DNA from: Deltaproteobacteria bacterium
GTDB taxonomy: Bacteria; Desulfobacterota; DSM-4660; Desulfatiglandales; HGW-15
Reading direction: 5' to 3'
NCBI GenBank assembly: GCA_020060215.1
Contig: JAGVAP010000084.1
Coordinates: forward strand, 1 to 40,267
DNA length: 40,267 nt
Below are positions 23,633-32,093 of the stretch, in pieces. The first letter of the stretch is position 1, and every line of letters starts with the position of its first letter. A model generated the notes under the pieces. The model was not told the DNA's origin. It saw only the letters and a program-made list of their open reading frames with translations, and ran no database searches. A program made the translations under genes and the position numbers.

Positions 23633-23743
23633 CCTCTCCCCTTCGGGGGGAGAGGAACCCCCCAAGCGGAGAAGATCTTACGCAGTGTCAGGCTCCACCC
23701 CTCGATACCGTTCACGGGGAGGCCTCTCCACGAAGGGTATCGA
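23633..23743. other. Two inverted repeats after the YtxH gene
   Basis: A 9-bp hairpin pairs 23633-23641 with 23647-23655 (CCTCTCCCC arm). An 8-bp pair TCGATACC (23702-23709) and GGTATCGA (23736-23743) encloses a GAGGCCTC palindrome. Neither is followed by a T-run, so a terminator role between the converging YtxH and methyltransferase genes is possible but not shown. Confidence 0.45.
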
Positions 23744-23770
23744 AACATCAAGCGGGAGGCCGAGTCCGGT

Positions 23771-24484
23771 TCATCTCCTGGTCAACACGACGCCTACGCT
23801 CGTGTAAGGGTAGCCGTGGAACCTCTTCATTCTCTCGGCCGTGACTTCCCACCGGACCTCCAGATCGAGTTCTCCCTCCACCATGAATCCGTCCGCCCGA
23901 AGAACCACTTCATCGAGCATCTCGCGATCGAAGAAGTTCCAGTCCACGGCAAACGGTTCTCCCGGCCCGGTATAGGACAGCCGGGCCCTGCGGTCGCGGT
24001 AAAAGTCCGTGGTCAGCAACAGGCGGCCGCCCGGGGCAAGGACCCTCCTCATCTCCTGCAGGGCAAGGTGCATCCCTTGGAGGTCCAGGTGTTCAAGCAC
24101 CGAGATGCAGAAGATGGAATCGAACGATCCCTCTTTCCAGGGCAGCGCCGTCAACGCCGCGGCTGCGTACAGCACCCCGTCATGCCCGGACGGGCACGGG
24201 GGGGGGATGAGGTCGAAGGCGCAGACACGAAACCCCAGGGTTGAAAGCAGGACGGGGAAGATGGACCCGCCGCAGCCCGCGTCGAGGACGCGGCTGCCGG
24301 GCGGCAGCGGGCACTCCCCCAGGGCCCATGGGTACTCCCAGCGCTTGCTCGGGTGCACGTACCTGTTCCGGTCGCGGGCCGTCAGTTCACGAAGCCGTTC
24401 ATTCACCATCCTGAAGAAGGGGTGGTTCAGCTCCTCCAGATCCAGGACGCGGTTTTGCGGCCGACGGGTCTCTCTTGTGCTCAT
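23771..24484 (-). CDS. SAM-dependent methyltransferase
   Basis: The 237-residue class I methyltransferase has motif I VLDAGCGGS (about residues 63-71), an acidic FDLI after the second strand, then SFDSIFCISVLEHL and a post-motif LAPGGRLLLTTDFY. The N-terminus (ELNHPFFRMVNERLRELTARDRNRYVHPSKRWEYPW) is distinctive. The substrate is unknown; the setting among glycosyltransferases suggests O-methylation of a sugar or a lipid-linked glycan. The ATG at 24484 is chosen from the first family-like residues. The gene overlaps the preceding glycosyltransferase gene by 86 bases in another frame. The longer frame to 24661 is antisense-like junk. Confidence 0.82.
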   Translation of the reverse strand: MSTRETRRPQNRVLDLEELNHPFFRMVNERLRELTARDRNRYVHPSKRWEYPWALGECPLPPGSRVLDAGCGGSIFPVLLSTLGFRVCAFDLIPPPCPSGHDGVLYAAAALTALPWKEGSFDSIFCISVLEHLDLQGMHLALQEMRRVLAPGGRLLLTTDFYRDRRARLSYTGPGEPFAVDWNFFDREMLDEVVLRADGFMVEGELDLEVRWEVTAERMKRFHGYPYTSVGVVLTRR

Positions 24485-25544
24485 CAGCGCCTCCTCGCAG
24501 GACCTCCTCCAGTGCACAGAAAACCTCCTCCACCCCGATCGCGCAGATGCAGCTCTCATCCCCGTTGAGGCAGCGGCCCTCGATCTGGCACCGCGAAGGC
24601 CCGATCCCGGTCCTTTCCCTGAACGCGCAGTCCTGCCTGTCCCCCACCACCGCGAGCGCATCCTGCCGCCTCGGAAGGTAGATGGACGGATCGGTGGGCC
24701 CGAACAGGGCGACCAGCGGGGTCCCTACAGCCGCCCCGATATGCATCACCCCTGTATCGTTGCAGACCAGGCCGTCGCATTCGTCCAGCAGTGCTGCAAC
24801 CCGCAGGAGGTGACGGTCCTGCGCAGTCAGGACGCGGTCCGATGACCTCAGGGCCGAAAAGCGCATGTCGTTCAGCTCGGCGCCTCCAAGGAGGAGGAGG
24901 CGGTAACCCCGGGCCAGGAGTCTGTTCCCGAGTTGCACCAGCCGGTCATGGGGCCAGATCTTCGGGGAAGCGGAGCCCGCCGGCGAAAGGGCGATCACCA
25001 TGCGTTCTCCGGGCAGGTGAAACCGCAAGAACGTCCTGGCCCAGAGGTGATCTCTCAGTCCTATGTGGATACCCGGCGCCCAATCCTCCGGGACATAGAG
25101 ACCCCACCCCCTGAGAAAGGCCGCTTTGATGGACTGTATGCCGCTGCCCCCCTGCTCGATGATCGGGTCCGGGTACGAATCACAGGCGTCGAGCAGGAGG
25201 CCGCCGTTCTCCCAGATCGCCTTCCCCGCTCCGGACGCGGCATGAGAGGGGTCCAGAACGGCATCGTATCTCTTGGTCCTGAGCCACTCCTTGAATCCCT
25301 CCCGGTGGGCCGGCTCCCCCTCATCCCCCCAGTGTCGAAATCCGAACTCCTGAATGGCGCAGACCTCGTCCACGCGCGTGTCCCTCATGAGGAGATCCGT
25401 TGCAGGCCGAGCTCCGAGGACATCGATTCGGGTGGAAGGCAGACGGCAGCGCAAAGCCTCCAGGCCCGGTGTTTCCATGACCAGGTCGCCTATCCCGTAT
25501 CGCAGACACAAAAGGATCTTCCCCGCCGATCTCAGTTTCTCCAA
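24399..25544 (-). CDS. GT9 heptosyltransferase-like glycosyltransferase
   Basis: The 381-residue protein starts with KILLCLRYGIGDLVMETPGLEALR, the GT9 opening. It has the second-domain motif SPAGSASPKIWPHDRLVQLGNRLL and the donor-binding CNDTGVMHIGAAVGTPLVALFGPTDPS. GT9 enzymes transfer heptose or related sugars from ADP-activated donors. A cysteine-rich segment (DCAFRERTGIGPSRCQIEGRCLNGDESCIC) follows near the C-terminus; its role is unclear. The start appears to be TTG at 25544; no ATG lies in a better place. It runs opposite to the epimerase operon and overlaps the methyltransferase. Confidence 0.82.
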   Translation of the reverse strand: MEKLRSAGKILLCLRYGIGDLVMETPGLEALRCRLPSTRIDVLGARPATDLLMRDTRVDEVCAIQEFGFRHWGDEGEPAHREGFKEWLRTKRYDAVLDPSHAASGAGKAIWENGGLLLDACDSYPDPIIEQGGSGIQSIKAAFLRGWGLYVPEDWAPGIHIGLRDHLWARTFLRFHLPGERMVIALSPAGSASPKIWPHDRLVQLGNRLLARGYRLLLLGGAELNDMRFSALRSSDRVLTAQDRHLLRVAALLDECDGLVCNDTGVMHIGAAVGTPLVALFGPTDPSIYLPRRQDALAVVGDRQDCAFRERTGIGPSRCQIEGRCLNGDESCICAIGVEEVFCALEEVLRGGADEHKRDPSAAKPRPGSGGAEPPLLQDGE

Positions 25545-25847
25545 ATCGCCCTGTGCTCCCGGCTGCGGTTTCCGGTTAAGTAGCCACGTCGAGGAAGACA
25601 GGGCAATAAGGTGGTTGGCGTATTCGGCGGATGAATCCTCCGAGCCTGGTCTACCGACTCCCTCGCGGAAGATGAGAGGCCGGAAGGTTCAGGTCCCGGT
25701 CCGGGGTCAACCCCATGCCGATGGAGGTCAATACGGGTTTTGCATCATTCATATACATCATCCGACCCATTGTGGCCCTTTTTTCATCGCCCTTATAATG
25801 CCGGACATAACGCCACTCATCTTAAAGGTGCGGTATCAGGAGAGGAC
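25545..25847. other. Divergent gap between the GT9 and epimerase genes
   Basis: The 303-base gap carries the promoter at 25770-25799 for the rightward operon. I see no gene and no clear promoter for the leftward GT9 gene. Confidence 0.4.
25770..25799 (+). promoter_or_regulatory. Promoter of the epimerase/glycosyltransferase operon
   Basis: TTGTGG (25770-25775) and a consensus TATAAT (25794-25799) are 18 bases apart, about 50 bases upstream of the ATG at 25848, leaving a short leader with AGGAGAGG before the start codon. Confidence 0.7.
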
Positions 25848-26972
25848 ATGGTGGTGGAGCATGTTCTGGTTACAGGCGGAGCGGGTTTCATCGGTTCACA
25901 TCTCGTCGATGAGCTTCTGGATCACGGCTACGGGGTCCGTATCCTCGACAACCTTACGCCGCAAGTGCATCCCTCGGGTCTTCCGCCCGAAGATCTGAAC
26001 CCCCAGGCCGAATTCATGCAAGGGGATGTGAGGGTCCCTGAAGACGTCCGGGCAGCGCTCCGCGGCATGGACGGAGTCGTCCACCTCGCTGCTGCGGTGG
26101 GTGTCGGGCAGAGCATGTATCAGATCAGCGAGTACACCAGCGTCAACAACTATGGCACTGCGGTGCTCCTGCAGGAAATGATCGCCAGGCCGGTGAAGAA
26201 GCTGGTGGTCGCCTCCAGCATGAGCATCTACGGAGAAGGGCTCTACCGCTCGGCCCGGGGTCTGCTCCATACGGGGGCGGAGAGATCCTTGCGTCAACTC
26301 CAGAACGGGCACTGGGAGCTCGCGGACGGGGATGGTGCTCCCCTCCTTCCCATTCCGACCCCGGAGAGCAAGGCGCCGTCCCTGTCGTCCATCTACGCCC
26401 TGACCAAGTTTGACCAGGAGAAGATGTGCCTGCTCGTCGGCCGCGCATACGGGATCCCGGCCGTGGCCCTGCGCTTCTTCAACGTGTACGGCACCCGGCA
26501 GGCCCTGTCCAACCCGTATACCGGGGTCCTGGCGATCTTCGCCTCTCGCTATCTGAACGAAAGGCCCCCTCTTGTGTATGAGGACGGCATGCAGAGGCGA
26601 GATTTTGTCAGCGTCCTGGATGTCGCGAGGGCATGTCGCCTCGCCCTCGAGTGCCCGGATGCCGGCGGTCTCAGCATCAATATCGGGAGTGGACGATCCT
26701 ACTCGGTCTCGGAGGTGGCGAGGGAGATCGGCAGGGTGCTCCAGAGGGAGCGAATCGAACCCCAGATCACGGGGAAGTACCGGATGGGTGATATCCGGCA
26801 CTGCTTCGCCGATATCTCGCTCGCCGCTTCGGTCCTTGGCTATACACCTCAAATCGAACTGCGGGAAGGGCTGGAAGCCCTTTCGGAATGGCTGGTGCGC
26901 CAGAATGCAAACGACTATGTCGAGCGCGCCTCACTCGAACTGCAAAGCCGGGGCCTGACCCTTGGGGGATGA
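25848..26972 (+). CDS. NAD-dependent epimerase/dehydratase (extended SDR)
   Basis: The 374-residue extended SDR has the nucleotide motif TGGAGFIGSH (9-18) and catalytic Tyr183/Lys187 in SSIYALTKFDQEK, with LRFFNVYGTRQALSNPYTGVLAIF and YEDGMQRRDFVSVLDVARAC typical of UDP-sugar epimerases. It acts on a nucleotide sugar; epimerase or dehydratase cannot be decided from sequence. A longer central loop (about residues 130-175, GEGLYRSARGLLHTGAERSLRQLQ...) separates it from GalE. AGGAGAGG supports the ATG at 25848. It heads a rightward operon of carbohydrate genes. The next gene starts about 100 bases downstream. Confidence 0.85.
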   Translation: MVVEHVLVTGGAGFIGSHLVDELLDHGYGVRILDNLTPQVHPSGLPPEDLNPQAEFMQGDVRVPEDVRAALRGMDGVVHLAAAVGVGQSMYQISEYTSVNNYGTAVLLQEMIARPVKKLVVASSMSIYGEGLYRSARGLLHTGAERSLRQLQNGHWELADGDGAPLLPIPTPESKAPSLSSIYALTKFDQEKMCLLVGRAYGIPAVALRFFNVYGTRQALSNPYTGVLAIFASRYLNERPPLVYEDGMQRRDFVSVLDVARACRLALECPDAGGLSINIGSGRSYSVSEVAREIGRVLQRERIEPQITGKYRMGDIRHCFADISLAASVLGYTPQIELREGLEALSEWLVRQNANDYVERASLELQSRGLTLGG

Positions 26973-27072
26973 GTCTCAGGATCCAGTTCCATCGGGAAGG
27001 CCCCTCGTCCGCCGTCGTTTCATACAGCGACAGGGTTTCAGGTTTTTAAAACGGTTTCAAGAAAGGGGCTCT

Positions 27073-28173
27073 ATGGTGTGGGGGAGAGGATACAGCTTGA
27101 TCACGGGTGGCGCAGGATTCATCGGGACGAACCTGGCGGATCGCCTTCTCGGTTCGGGAAAGAACGTGATGATCTTGGACAACCTCTCCAGGCCGGGTGT
27201 GGAAGAGAACGCCCGGTGGCTTTCCAGGACCTACCAGGAGAGGGTTCAGATCAGGGTCGCGGATGTGCGGGATCGAGAGGCGGTGCAGGAGTGCGTGCAG
27301 GGTGCCGAGCAGATCTTTCACCTGGCTGCACAGGTCGCCGTGACCACCAGCGTAGAGGACCCCTTGCAGGACTTCGAGATCAACCTCGTCGGAACCATGA
27401 ACCTCCTGGAGTCCGTCCGCACGTCGGGCCGGAGGATTCCCATGGTATTCACATCCACGAACAAGGTCTACGGCCAGCTCGATGGTTTGAATGTGCGAAG
27501 AAACGGGTCCCGATACGAGCCCGTGGAATTCGACATCCAGATGCGCGGGATCAACGAGGATCGTCACCTGTGCTTCTGCAGTCCCTACGGCTGCTCGAAG
27601 GGGGCCTCCGACCAGTATGTGCTGGATTACGCGCGCACCTACGGGCTCAGTGCCGCGGTGTTCCGCATGAGCTGCATCTACGGCCCGCATCAGTTCGGCA
27701 CCGAAGACCAGGGGTGGGTTGCCCATTTCCTGATCTCGGCCATGGAAGGAGTGCCGATCACCATCTACGGTGACGGGTTTCAGGTGAGGGACATCCTGTT
27801 CGTGACCGACCTGGTGGACGGTTTTCTCCTCGCCCAGTCCCGGATGGAAGCGGTCAAGGGGCAGGCCTTCAATATCGGCGGAGGTCCTTCCAGGACCATC
27901 AGCCTCATCGAGCTGATCGAGAGGATCGAAACCCTCCAGGGGAACAGGCCCGATGTCCGCTTCTCGGGCTGGAGACTCGGCGACCAGAAGTACTACGTCT
28001 CGGACACGAGCCGGTTTCATCAGGCGACCGGCTGGTTTCCCCGGGTCGACGTGATCGAAGGCACCGCACGGCTCCATGAGTGGATCCTCTCCGCACGCCC
28101 CTCCCCGGTCCGCGCGGCCGCACTGGGGATGGCGCAACCGCAGTGGACGAACGGTTGGATGCAGAAGAGTTGA
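27073..28173 (+). CDS. CDP-paratose 2-epimerase-like SDR
   Basis: The 366-residue extended SDR has TGGAGFIGTNLA from residue 11, LDNLSRPGVEENARWL and VFTSTNKVYGQL, a combination of the RfbE (CDP-paratose/tyvelose 2-epimerase) branch. Catalytic Tyr172/Lys176 are in SPYGCSKGASDQYVLDYARTYGL. The family inverts C2 of a nucleotide deoxysugar; whether CDP-paratose is the substrate here is unknown, and no CDP-sugar synthesis genes are in view. AAGGGG precedes the ATG at 27073; the frame upstream does not resemble the family. It follows the first epimerase on the same strand. Confidence 0.85.
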   Translation: MVWGRGYSLITGGAGFIGTNLADRLLGSGKNVMILDNLSRPGVEENARWLSRTYQERVQIRVADVRDREAVQECVQGAEQIFHLAAQVAVTTSVEDPLQDFEINLVGTMNLLESVRTSGRRIPMVFTSTNKVYGQLDGLNVRRNGSRYEPVEFDIQMRGINEDRHLCFCSPYGCSKGASDQYVLDYARTYGLSAAVFRMSCIYGPHQFGTEDQGWVAHFLISAMEGVPITIYGDGFQVRDILFVTDLVDGFLLAQSRMEAVKGQAFNIGGGPSRTISLIELIERIETLQGNRPDVRFSGWRLGDQKYYVSDTSRFHQATGWFPRVDVIEGTARLHEWILSARPSPVRAAALGMAQPQWTNGWMQKS

Positions 28174-28339
28174 GCATGGCGGCGTCAGCCCCCCGGGGCC
28201 GATCATGCTCCGGAACAAACCCCCGTCTCACATCCATGCACCTTGGCCCGTCGCCCCCTCCCTTTGCCCCCTTTGGGAGTTCGCCGGGGAAGGCCGGAAT
28301 TGAAGTGAACTTCTGAAGCAGCGGAATCGGAGGATGCCT

Positions 28340-29290
28340 ATGCGTGCTGCGGTACTTGTCGCCCCGGGAGAGGTTCGGATCCGGGAAACCCCCACCCCGG
28401 AGCCCGGTCCCGGCCAGGTCCGGGTGCGGATCGAAGGGTGCGGGATCTGCGGCTCCAACCAGCCGGTCTGGGAGGGTAGACCGTGGTTCGACTACCCTGC
28501 CGCGCCGGGCGCGCCCGGGCACGAACCCTGGGGGACCATCGATGCGATCGGCGAGGGCGTCACGACCCTTCGACCCGGTCAGCGGGTGACCATGCTCTCC
28601 CACCACGGGTTTGCCGACTGGGATGTGGCCATGGCAGGAGATGTGGTGGTCCTGCCCGCTTCCCTCGACGGCCGGTCCGTGCCCGGGGAGCCCCTCGGAT
28701 GTGCCATGAACATCTTCTCGAGGTGCGGCATCCGAGAGGGGGACAGGGTGGCGATCGTGGGCATCGGCTTCCTGGGAGCCGTGCTGACGAGGCTGGCCGT
28801 GAGCGCCGGCGCCCGGGTCTACGCGCTCAGCCGCCGGCCTTTTGCCTTGAACATGGCCGCATCGTACGGAGCCCGGACCTGCGTCATGGACGATCACCGG
28901 AGGGTCCTGAACGAGATGGCGTCACTCACCGGCGGGAACGGGTGCGATGTCGTGATCGAGGCCACCGGGCTGCAGTGGCCTCTGGACCTGGCCGGAGAGT
29001 TGACCCGGATCAGGGGCCGCATGGTGATCGCGGGATACCACCAGGACGGTCCCCGGCAGGTGAATATGCAGTTGTGGAACTGGCGCGGGATCGATGTCAT
29101 CAATGCCCACGAAAGGGACCCGGCCGCCTACATCCGGGGCATTCGTGAGGCGATCCTTGCGATCGAGAGCGGGGTTCTGGACCCCTTCCCCCTTTGCACT
29201 CACACCTATCCCCTCGAAGGCTTGGCCGAAGGCTTCAGGATCATGCAGCGCCGACCGGAGGGATTCCTCAAGGCCGTGGTGAAACTATGA
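28340..29290 (+). CDS. Zinc-type medium-chain dehydrogenase
   Basis: The 316-residue MDR protein has a GroES-like N-domain with Cys34/Cys37 in GCGICGSN and His61-Glu62 in APGHEPWG, and a Rossmann domain beginning VAIVGIGFLGAVLTRLAVSAGARVYALS. Catalytic-zinc ligands are plausible, but the four-cysteine structural-zinc loop is absent, which explains the short length. GGAGG lies 6 bases before the ATG at 28340 (an ATG at 28334 abuts it). Family members oxidise or reduce alcohols such as sugar or cyclitol hydroxyls. The next gene overlaps its stop by ATGA, so the two oxidoreductases are translationally coupled. Confidence 0.83.
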   Translation: MRAAVLVAPGEVRIRETPTPEPGPGQVRVRIEGCGICGSNQPVWEGRPWFDYPAAPGAPGHEPWGTIDAIGEGVTTLRPGQRVTMLSHHGFADWDVAMAGDVVVLPASLDGRSVPGEPLGCAMNIFSRCGIREGDRVAIVGIGFLGAVLTRLAVSAGARVYALSRRPFALNMAASYGARTCVMDDHRRVLNEMASLTGGNGCDVVIEATGLQWPLDLAGELTRIRGRMVIAGYHQDGPRQVNMQLWNWRGIDVINAHERDPAAYIRGIREAILAIESGVLDPFPLCTHTYPLEGLAEGFRIMQRRPEGFLKAVVKL

Positions 29291-30279
29291 ACCGAAAACT
29301 GCCGAAGCTCGGATTCCTGGGCGTGGGATGGATCGGCAGACACCGGATGCTCTCCATCCTGGAAAGCGGCCGGGCCGAGGTCTGCGCCATATCCGACCCG
29401 GACGAAAAGGCCTTGTGCGAAGCCGCCTCCCTGGTGAAGAACGCAGCCGTTGCAGGAGATCTTTCCGATCTCATGAGCCTGGATCTGGACGGGATTGTCA
29501 TCGCCACGCCGAGCGCCGGCCACGCGGAGCAGGCCCGGAGGATCCTCGAAGGGGGCTTCAGCGTCTTTTGCCAGAAGCCCCTCGGCAGAGACGCGCGGGA
29601 GACCCGAACCCTCGTGGAGAAGGCCGAATCGGTGGACCGGTGCCTGGGGGTGGATCTCTCCTATCGAGGACTCCGGGGCGCGGAAGAGATCCGCAGGATG
29701 GCGCTCGGCGGTGAGATCGGCGAGATCTACGCCGCGGACCTCGTGTTCCACAATGCGTATGGCCCGGACAAGCCCTGGTATTATGACCCGTCCCAGTCCG
29801 GGGGGGGATGCGTGATGGACCTGGGCGTCCACCTGGTGGATCTGGCCCTCTGGGTCCTGGGGTACCCGGATGTGGCCTCGGTGTCGAGCAGGCTTTTCGC
29901 TGCGGGGAGGCCGTGGAATACCCAGGGGACCTGTGTGGAAGACTTTGCCGGCGCGCGTATCGATCTGGCGAACGGGGCGGTCGTGAACCTTTCCTGCTCC
30001 TGGCGCGCATCGGCCGGATGCGATGCCGTGATCGGCGCAACCTTCTTCGGGACCGGGGGCGGGCTTTCCCTCACCAACGAGAACGGCTCCTTCTTCCACT
30101 TCCGCGCCGAACGGTTCAGGGGCACCTCGCGGGAGGTCATTTCAGAAGGGGACACCGGGTGGTGGGGCCGGACTGCGGTGGATTGGGCGGCGCGCCTCGG
30201 AAGGGGCCGGGAATACGACCCCGAGATCGAACACCAGGTGACCGTGTCGCGGGTGCTGGATGCGATCTATGGAAGGTGA
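29287..30279 (+). CDS. Gfo/Idh/MocA family oxidoreductase
   Basis: The 330-residue protein has the nucleotide-binding LGFLGVGWIGRHRM at residues 8-21 and CQKPLGRDARET, where the lysine of the family (EKP-like) is kept. The C-terminal domain shows GGGCVMDLGVHLVDLALWVLGYP. Such enzymes oxidise or reduce sugars, inositols or nucleotide sugars at carbon hydroxyls with NAD(P). Coupling to the preceding zinc dehydrogenase through ATGA suggests successive steps on one substrate, perhaps oxidation then stereospecific reduction. The substrate is not known. The gene ends about 150 bases before the next, with a short hairpin in between. Confidence 0.85.
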   Translation: MNRKLPKLGFLGVGWIGRHRMLSILESGRAEVCAISDPDEKALCEAASLVKNAAVAGDLSDLMSLDLDGIVIATPSAGHAEQARRILEGGFSVFCQKPLGRDARETRTLVEKAESVDRCLGVDLSYRGLRGAEEIRRMALGGEIGEIYAADLVFHNAYGPDKPWYYDPSQSGGGCVMDLGVHLVDLALWVLGYPDVASVSSRLFAAGRPWNTQGTCVEDFAGARIDLANGAVVNLSCSWRASAGCDAVIGATFFGTGGGLSLTNENGSFFHFRAERFRGTSREVISEGDTGWWGRTAVDWAARLGRGREYDPEIEHQVTVSRVLDAIYGR

Positions 30280-30309
30280 CCGTAAGCCGATTTTCAGCTT
30301 CGAATACGT

Positions 30310-30329
30310 GCCGGCCCCTTTTGGCCGGC
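30310..30329 (+). other. Hairpin after the Gfo/Idh gene
   Basis: GCCGGCC (30310-30316) and GGCCGGC (30323-30329) form a 7-bp stem with a CCTTTT loop, 30 bases after the Gfo/Idh stop. A strong T-run does not follow, so it may attenuate rather than end transcription. Confidence 0.5.
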
Positions 30330-30426
30330 GGGTCTTCGCTGCTTATCTTTTGGGAAGACAAGAGGGCGAAGAGGCATGCGGATCCTCCAAGGCCGATTCC
30401 TGTTCGCCCGTTTCAGGAGGTGTATC

Positions 30427-30717
30427 ATGAAGGCAGGCGAATCAGAGAAGACGACCGATCATGAGAAGATCAAGAAGTGGGCCGAGAAACGGGGGGGACG
30501 GCCGGCCACGGTAAAAAGGACGGAGAGGAAGGGCGAGGAGGCGGGAATCCTCCGCATCCACTTCCCCGATTACAGCGGCAAGGAGGAATCCCTGGAGGAG
30601 ATACCCTGGGAGGAGTTCTTTGACAAATTCGAGGAATCCGACCTGGCATTCCTCTACCAGGACAAGACCAAGGACGGCAACGAGAGCAGGTTCTTCAAGT
30701 TCGTGAACAGAGACTGA
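30427..30717 (+). CDS. Small conserved protein, function unknown
   Basis: The 96-residue soluble protein starts at 30427 with AGGAGG 7 bases before the ATG. It has a recognisable pattern HEKIKKWAEKRGGRPATVKRTERKGEEAGILRIHFPDYSG, then EESLEEIPWEEFFDKFEESDLAFLYQDKT, seen in a widespread family of small hypothetical proteins. Some are annotated, I think wrongly, as glucan branching enzymes; nothing here shows catalysis. It lies within the carbohydrate operon, 113 bases before the GT4 gene. Confidence 0.75.
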   Translation: MKAGESEKTTDHEKIKKWAEKRGGRPATVKRTERKGEEAGILRIHFPDYSGKEESLEEIPWEEFFDKFEESDLAFLYQDKTKDGNESRFFKFVNRD

Positions 30718-30829
30718 CCGCCGATCCCGGTGCGGCGTTTGGAAGATCCGACCAAAGTACGTGATCCGTTCGACGTGACGCGTGACACGATGGCTGTTCT
30801 TGGTGGCGGAATTGGTTCTTGAAGGAGCT

Positions 30830-32023
30830 ATGGACAAGGATACGGGAAGCTTGAGCCCGGTACGCCGCATTCTGATGAGCACGGACTGCATCGGAGGGGT
30901 CTGGACCTACTCCCTGCAGCTTGCAAAGGCCCTGGCTTCCCATGGGATCGACGTGGTGCTTGCGTCCATGGGGGGCCCCCTGGCGGCCTGGCAGCAGGCT
31001 GAAGCGCTGAAGCTCCGCAACGTGACGCTCCTCCAGAGCAGCTACAGGCTCGAATGGATGGTCGACCCCTGGGAAGACCTGGATGAGGCGGGGGAGTGGC
31101 TGCTGGCGCTGGAGGCCGATTTTGGGCCGGACGTGATCCACCTAAACGGTTACGCCCACGGCTCCATGCCGTGGCGTTCACCGGTGGTCGTGGTGGGACA
31201 CTCGTGCGTCTACTCCTGGCACCGCGCGGTTCGCGGGTGCAATCCCCCCGGAGAATGGGAAAGGTATCGAGCAACGGTCGAGAGAGGTCTCCGCGCGGCC
31301 GATGCGGTGACCGCCCCTACCAGGGCCATGCTGGGATGGCTGCTCTCGATATACGGACCATTCAACGCTTACGGCCCCATATACAACGGCAGGGAAGGGG
31401 GGGAGTTCCTCCCGGGCAGGAAGGAGCCCATGATCTTTTCGGCCGGCAGGCTATGGGACGAGGCAAAGAACACGGCCGCCCTGGAGGCCGCGGCCGGCCG
31501 GGTCTCCTGGCCGGTATACGTGGCGGGCGAAACGGTACACCCGGACGGAGGATGGTGCCGTCTTGAGAATGTCAGGCATGTGGGACAGATATCGACCGAG
31601 GAAATGGCCCGATGGATGGGGCGGGCCGCCATCTATGCGCTCCCTGCCCGGTACGAGCCTTTCGGCCTGACCCCGCTGGAAGCGGCCCTGGCGGGCTGCG
31701 CACTGGTGTTGGGAAATATACCGACCCTGAGGGAGATCTGGGCGGACGCGGCCCTTTATGTCCCTCCGGACCGTGCGGACATCCTCGCCTCCGTGCTGGA
31801 AGCACTGATCGGACACGAGGAGATCGCGACTCTTTCCTGCAAGGCCAGGGCAAGAGCGCTCCGCTACACCCCCGAGCGGATGGCGCGCGGATACGTCGGA
31901 CTCTACGAGAAGGTACTGAAGAACCGGGGGAAGACCCTCCTGCGCCAGGGCTGCGGAGGACAGGCCGCTGCGCTGCGGCGGCCGACGAGAAGGGACGAAC
32001 ATCGAATGAAAAACCCCCTGTAG
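30830..32023 (+). CDS. GT4-family glycosyltransferase
   Basis: The 397-residue GT-B glycosyltransferase has MSTDCIGGVWTYSLQLAKAL near residues 16-35, a central IFSAGRLWDEAKN hinge region and the donor motif ARYEPFGLTPLEAALAGCALVLGNIPTLREIW with the family's E-x7-E. It would transfer a sugar from a nucleotide donor. GAAGGAG precedes the ATG at 30830. The last 20 or so codons (from about 31950) are repeat sequence: a GC-rich segment, GAACATC-type heptamers, and a stop (TAG, 32021-32023) that lies inside the GTAG head of a REP-like hairpin. The true end of the ancestral gene was probably earlier. Confidence 0.85.
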   Translation: MDKDTGSLSPVRRILMSTDCIGGVWTYSLQLAKALASHGIDVVLASMGGPLAAWQQAEALKLRNVTLLQSSYRLEWMVDPWEDLDEAGEWLLALEADFGPDVIHLNGYAHGSMPWRSPVVVVGHSCVYSWHRAVRGCNPPGEWERYRATVERGLRAADAVTAPTRAMLGWLLSIYGPFNAYGPIYNGREGGEFLPGRKEPMIFSAGRLWDEAKNTAALEAAAGRVSWPVYVAGETVHPDGGWCRLENVRHVGQISTEEMARWMGRAAIYALPARYEPFGLTPLEAALAGCALVLGNIPTLREIWADAALYVPPDRADILASVLEALIGHEEIATLSCKARARALRYTPERMARGYVGLYEKVLKNRGKTLLRQGCGGQAAALRRPTRRDEHRMKNPL

Positions 32024-32070
32024 GAGCTCTGCTTGCGAAGTCCCCTGCAGGAGCAAGCTCTGCTTGCGAT
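31994..32070. repeat. Heptamer microrepeat and two REP-like hairpins
   Basis: GAACATC-type 7-mers (31994-32018) run into two REP-like elements, a truncated one at 32020-32039 and an intact one at 32047-32070 (GCAAGC, TCT loop, GCTTGC arms). The arrangement matches the block at 6470-6729 in order and orientation. It fills the gap before the first CgeB gene. Confidence 0.85.
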
Positions 32071-32093
32071 CGGGTACGAAGGACGATTGAGCT

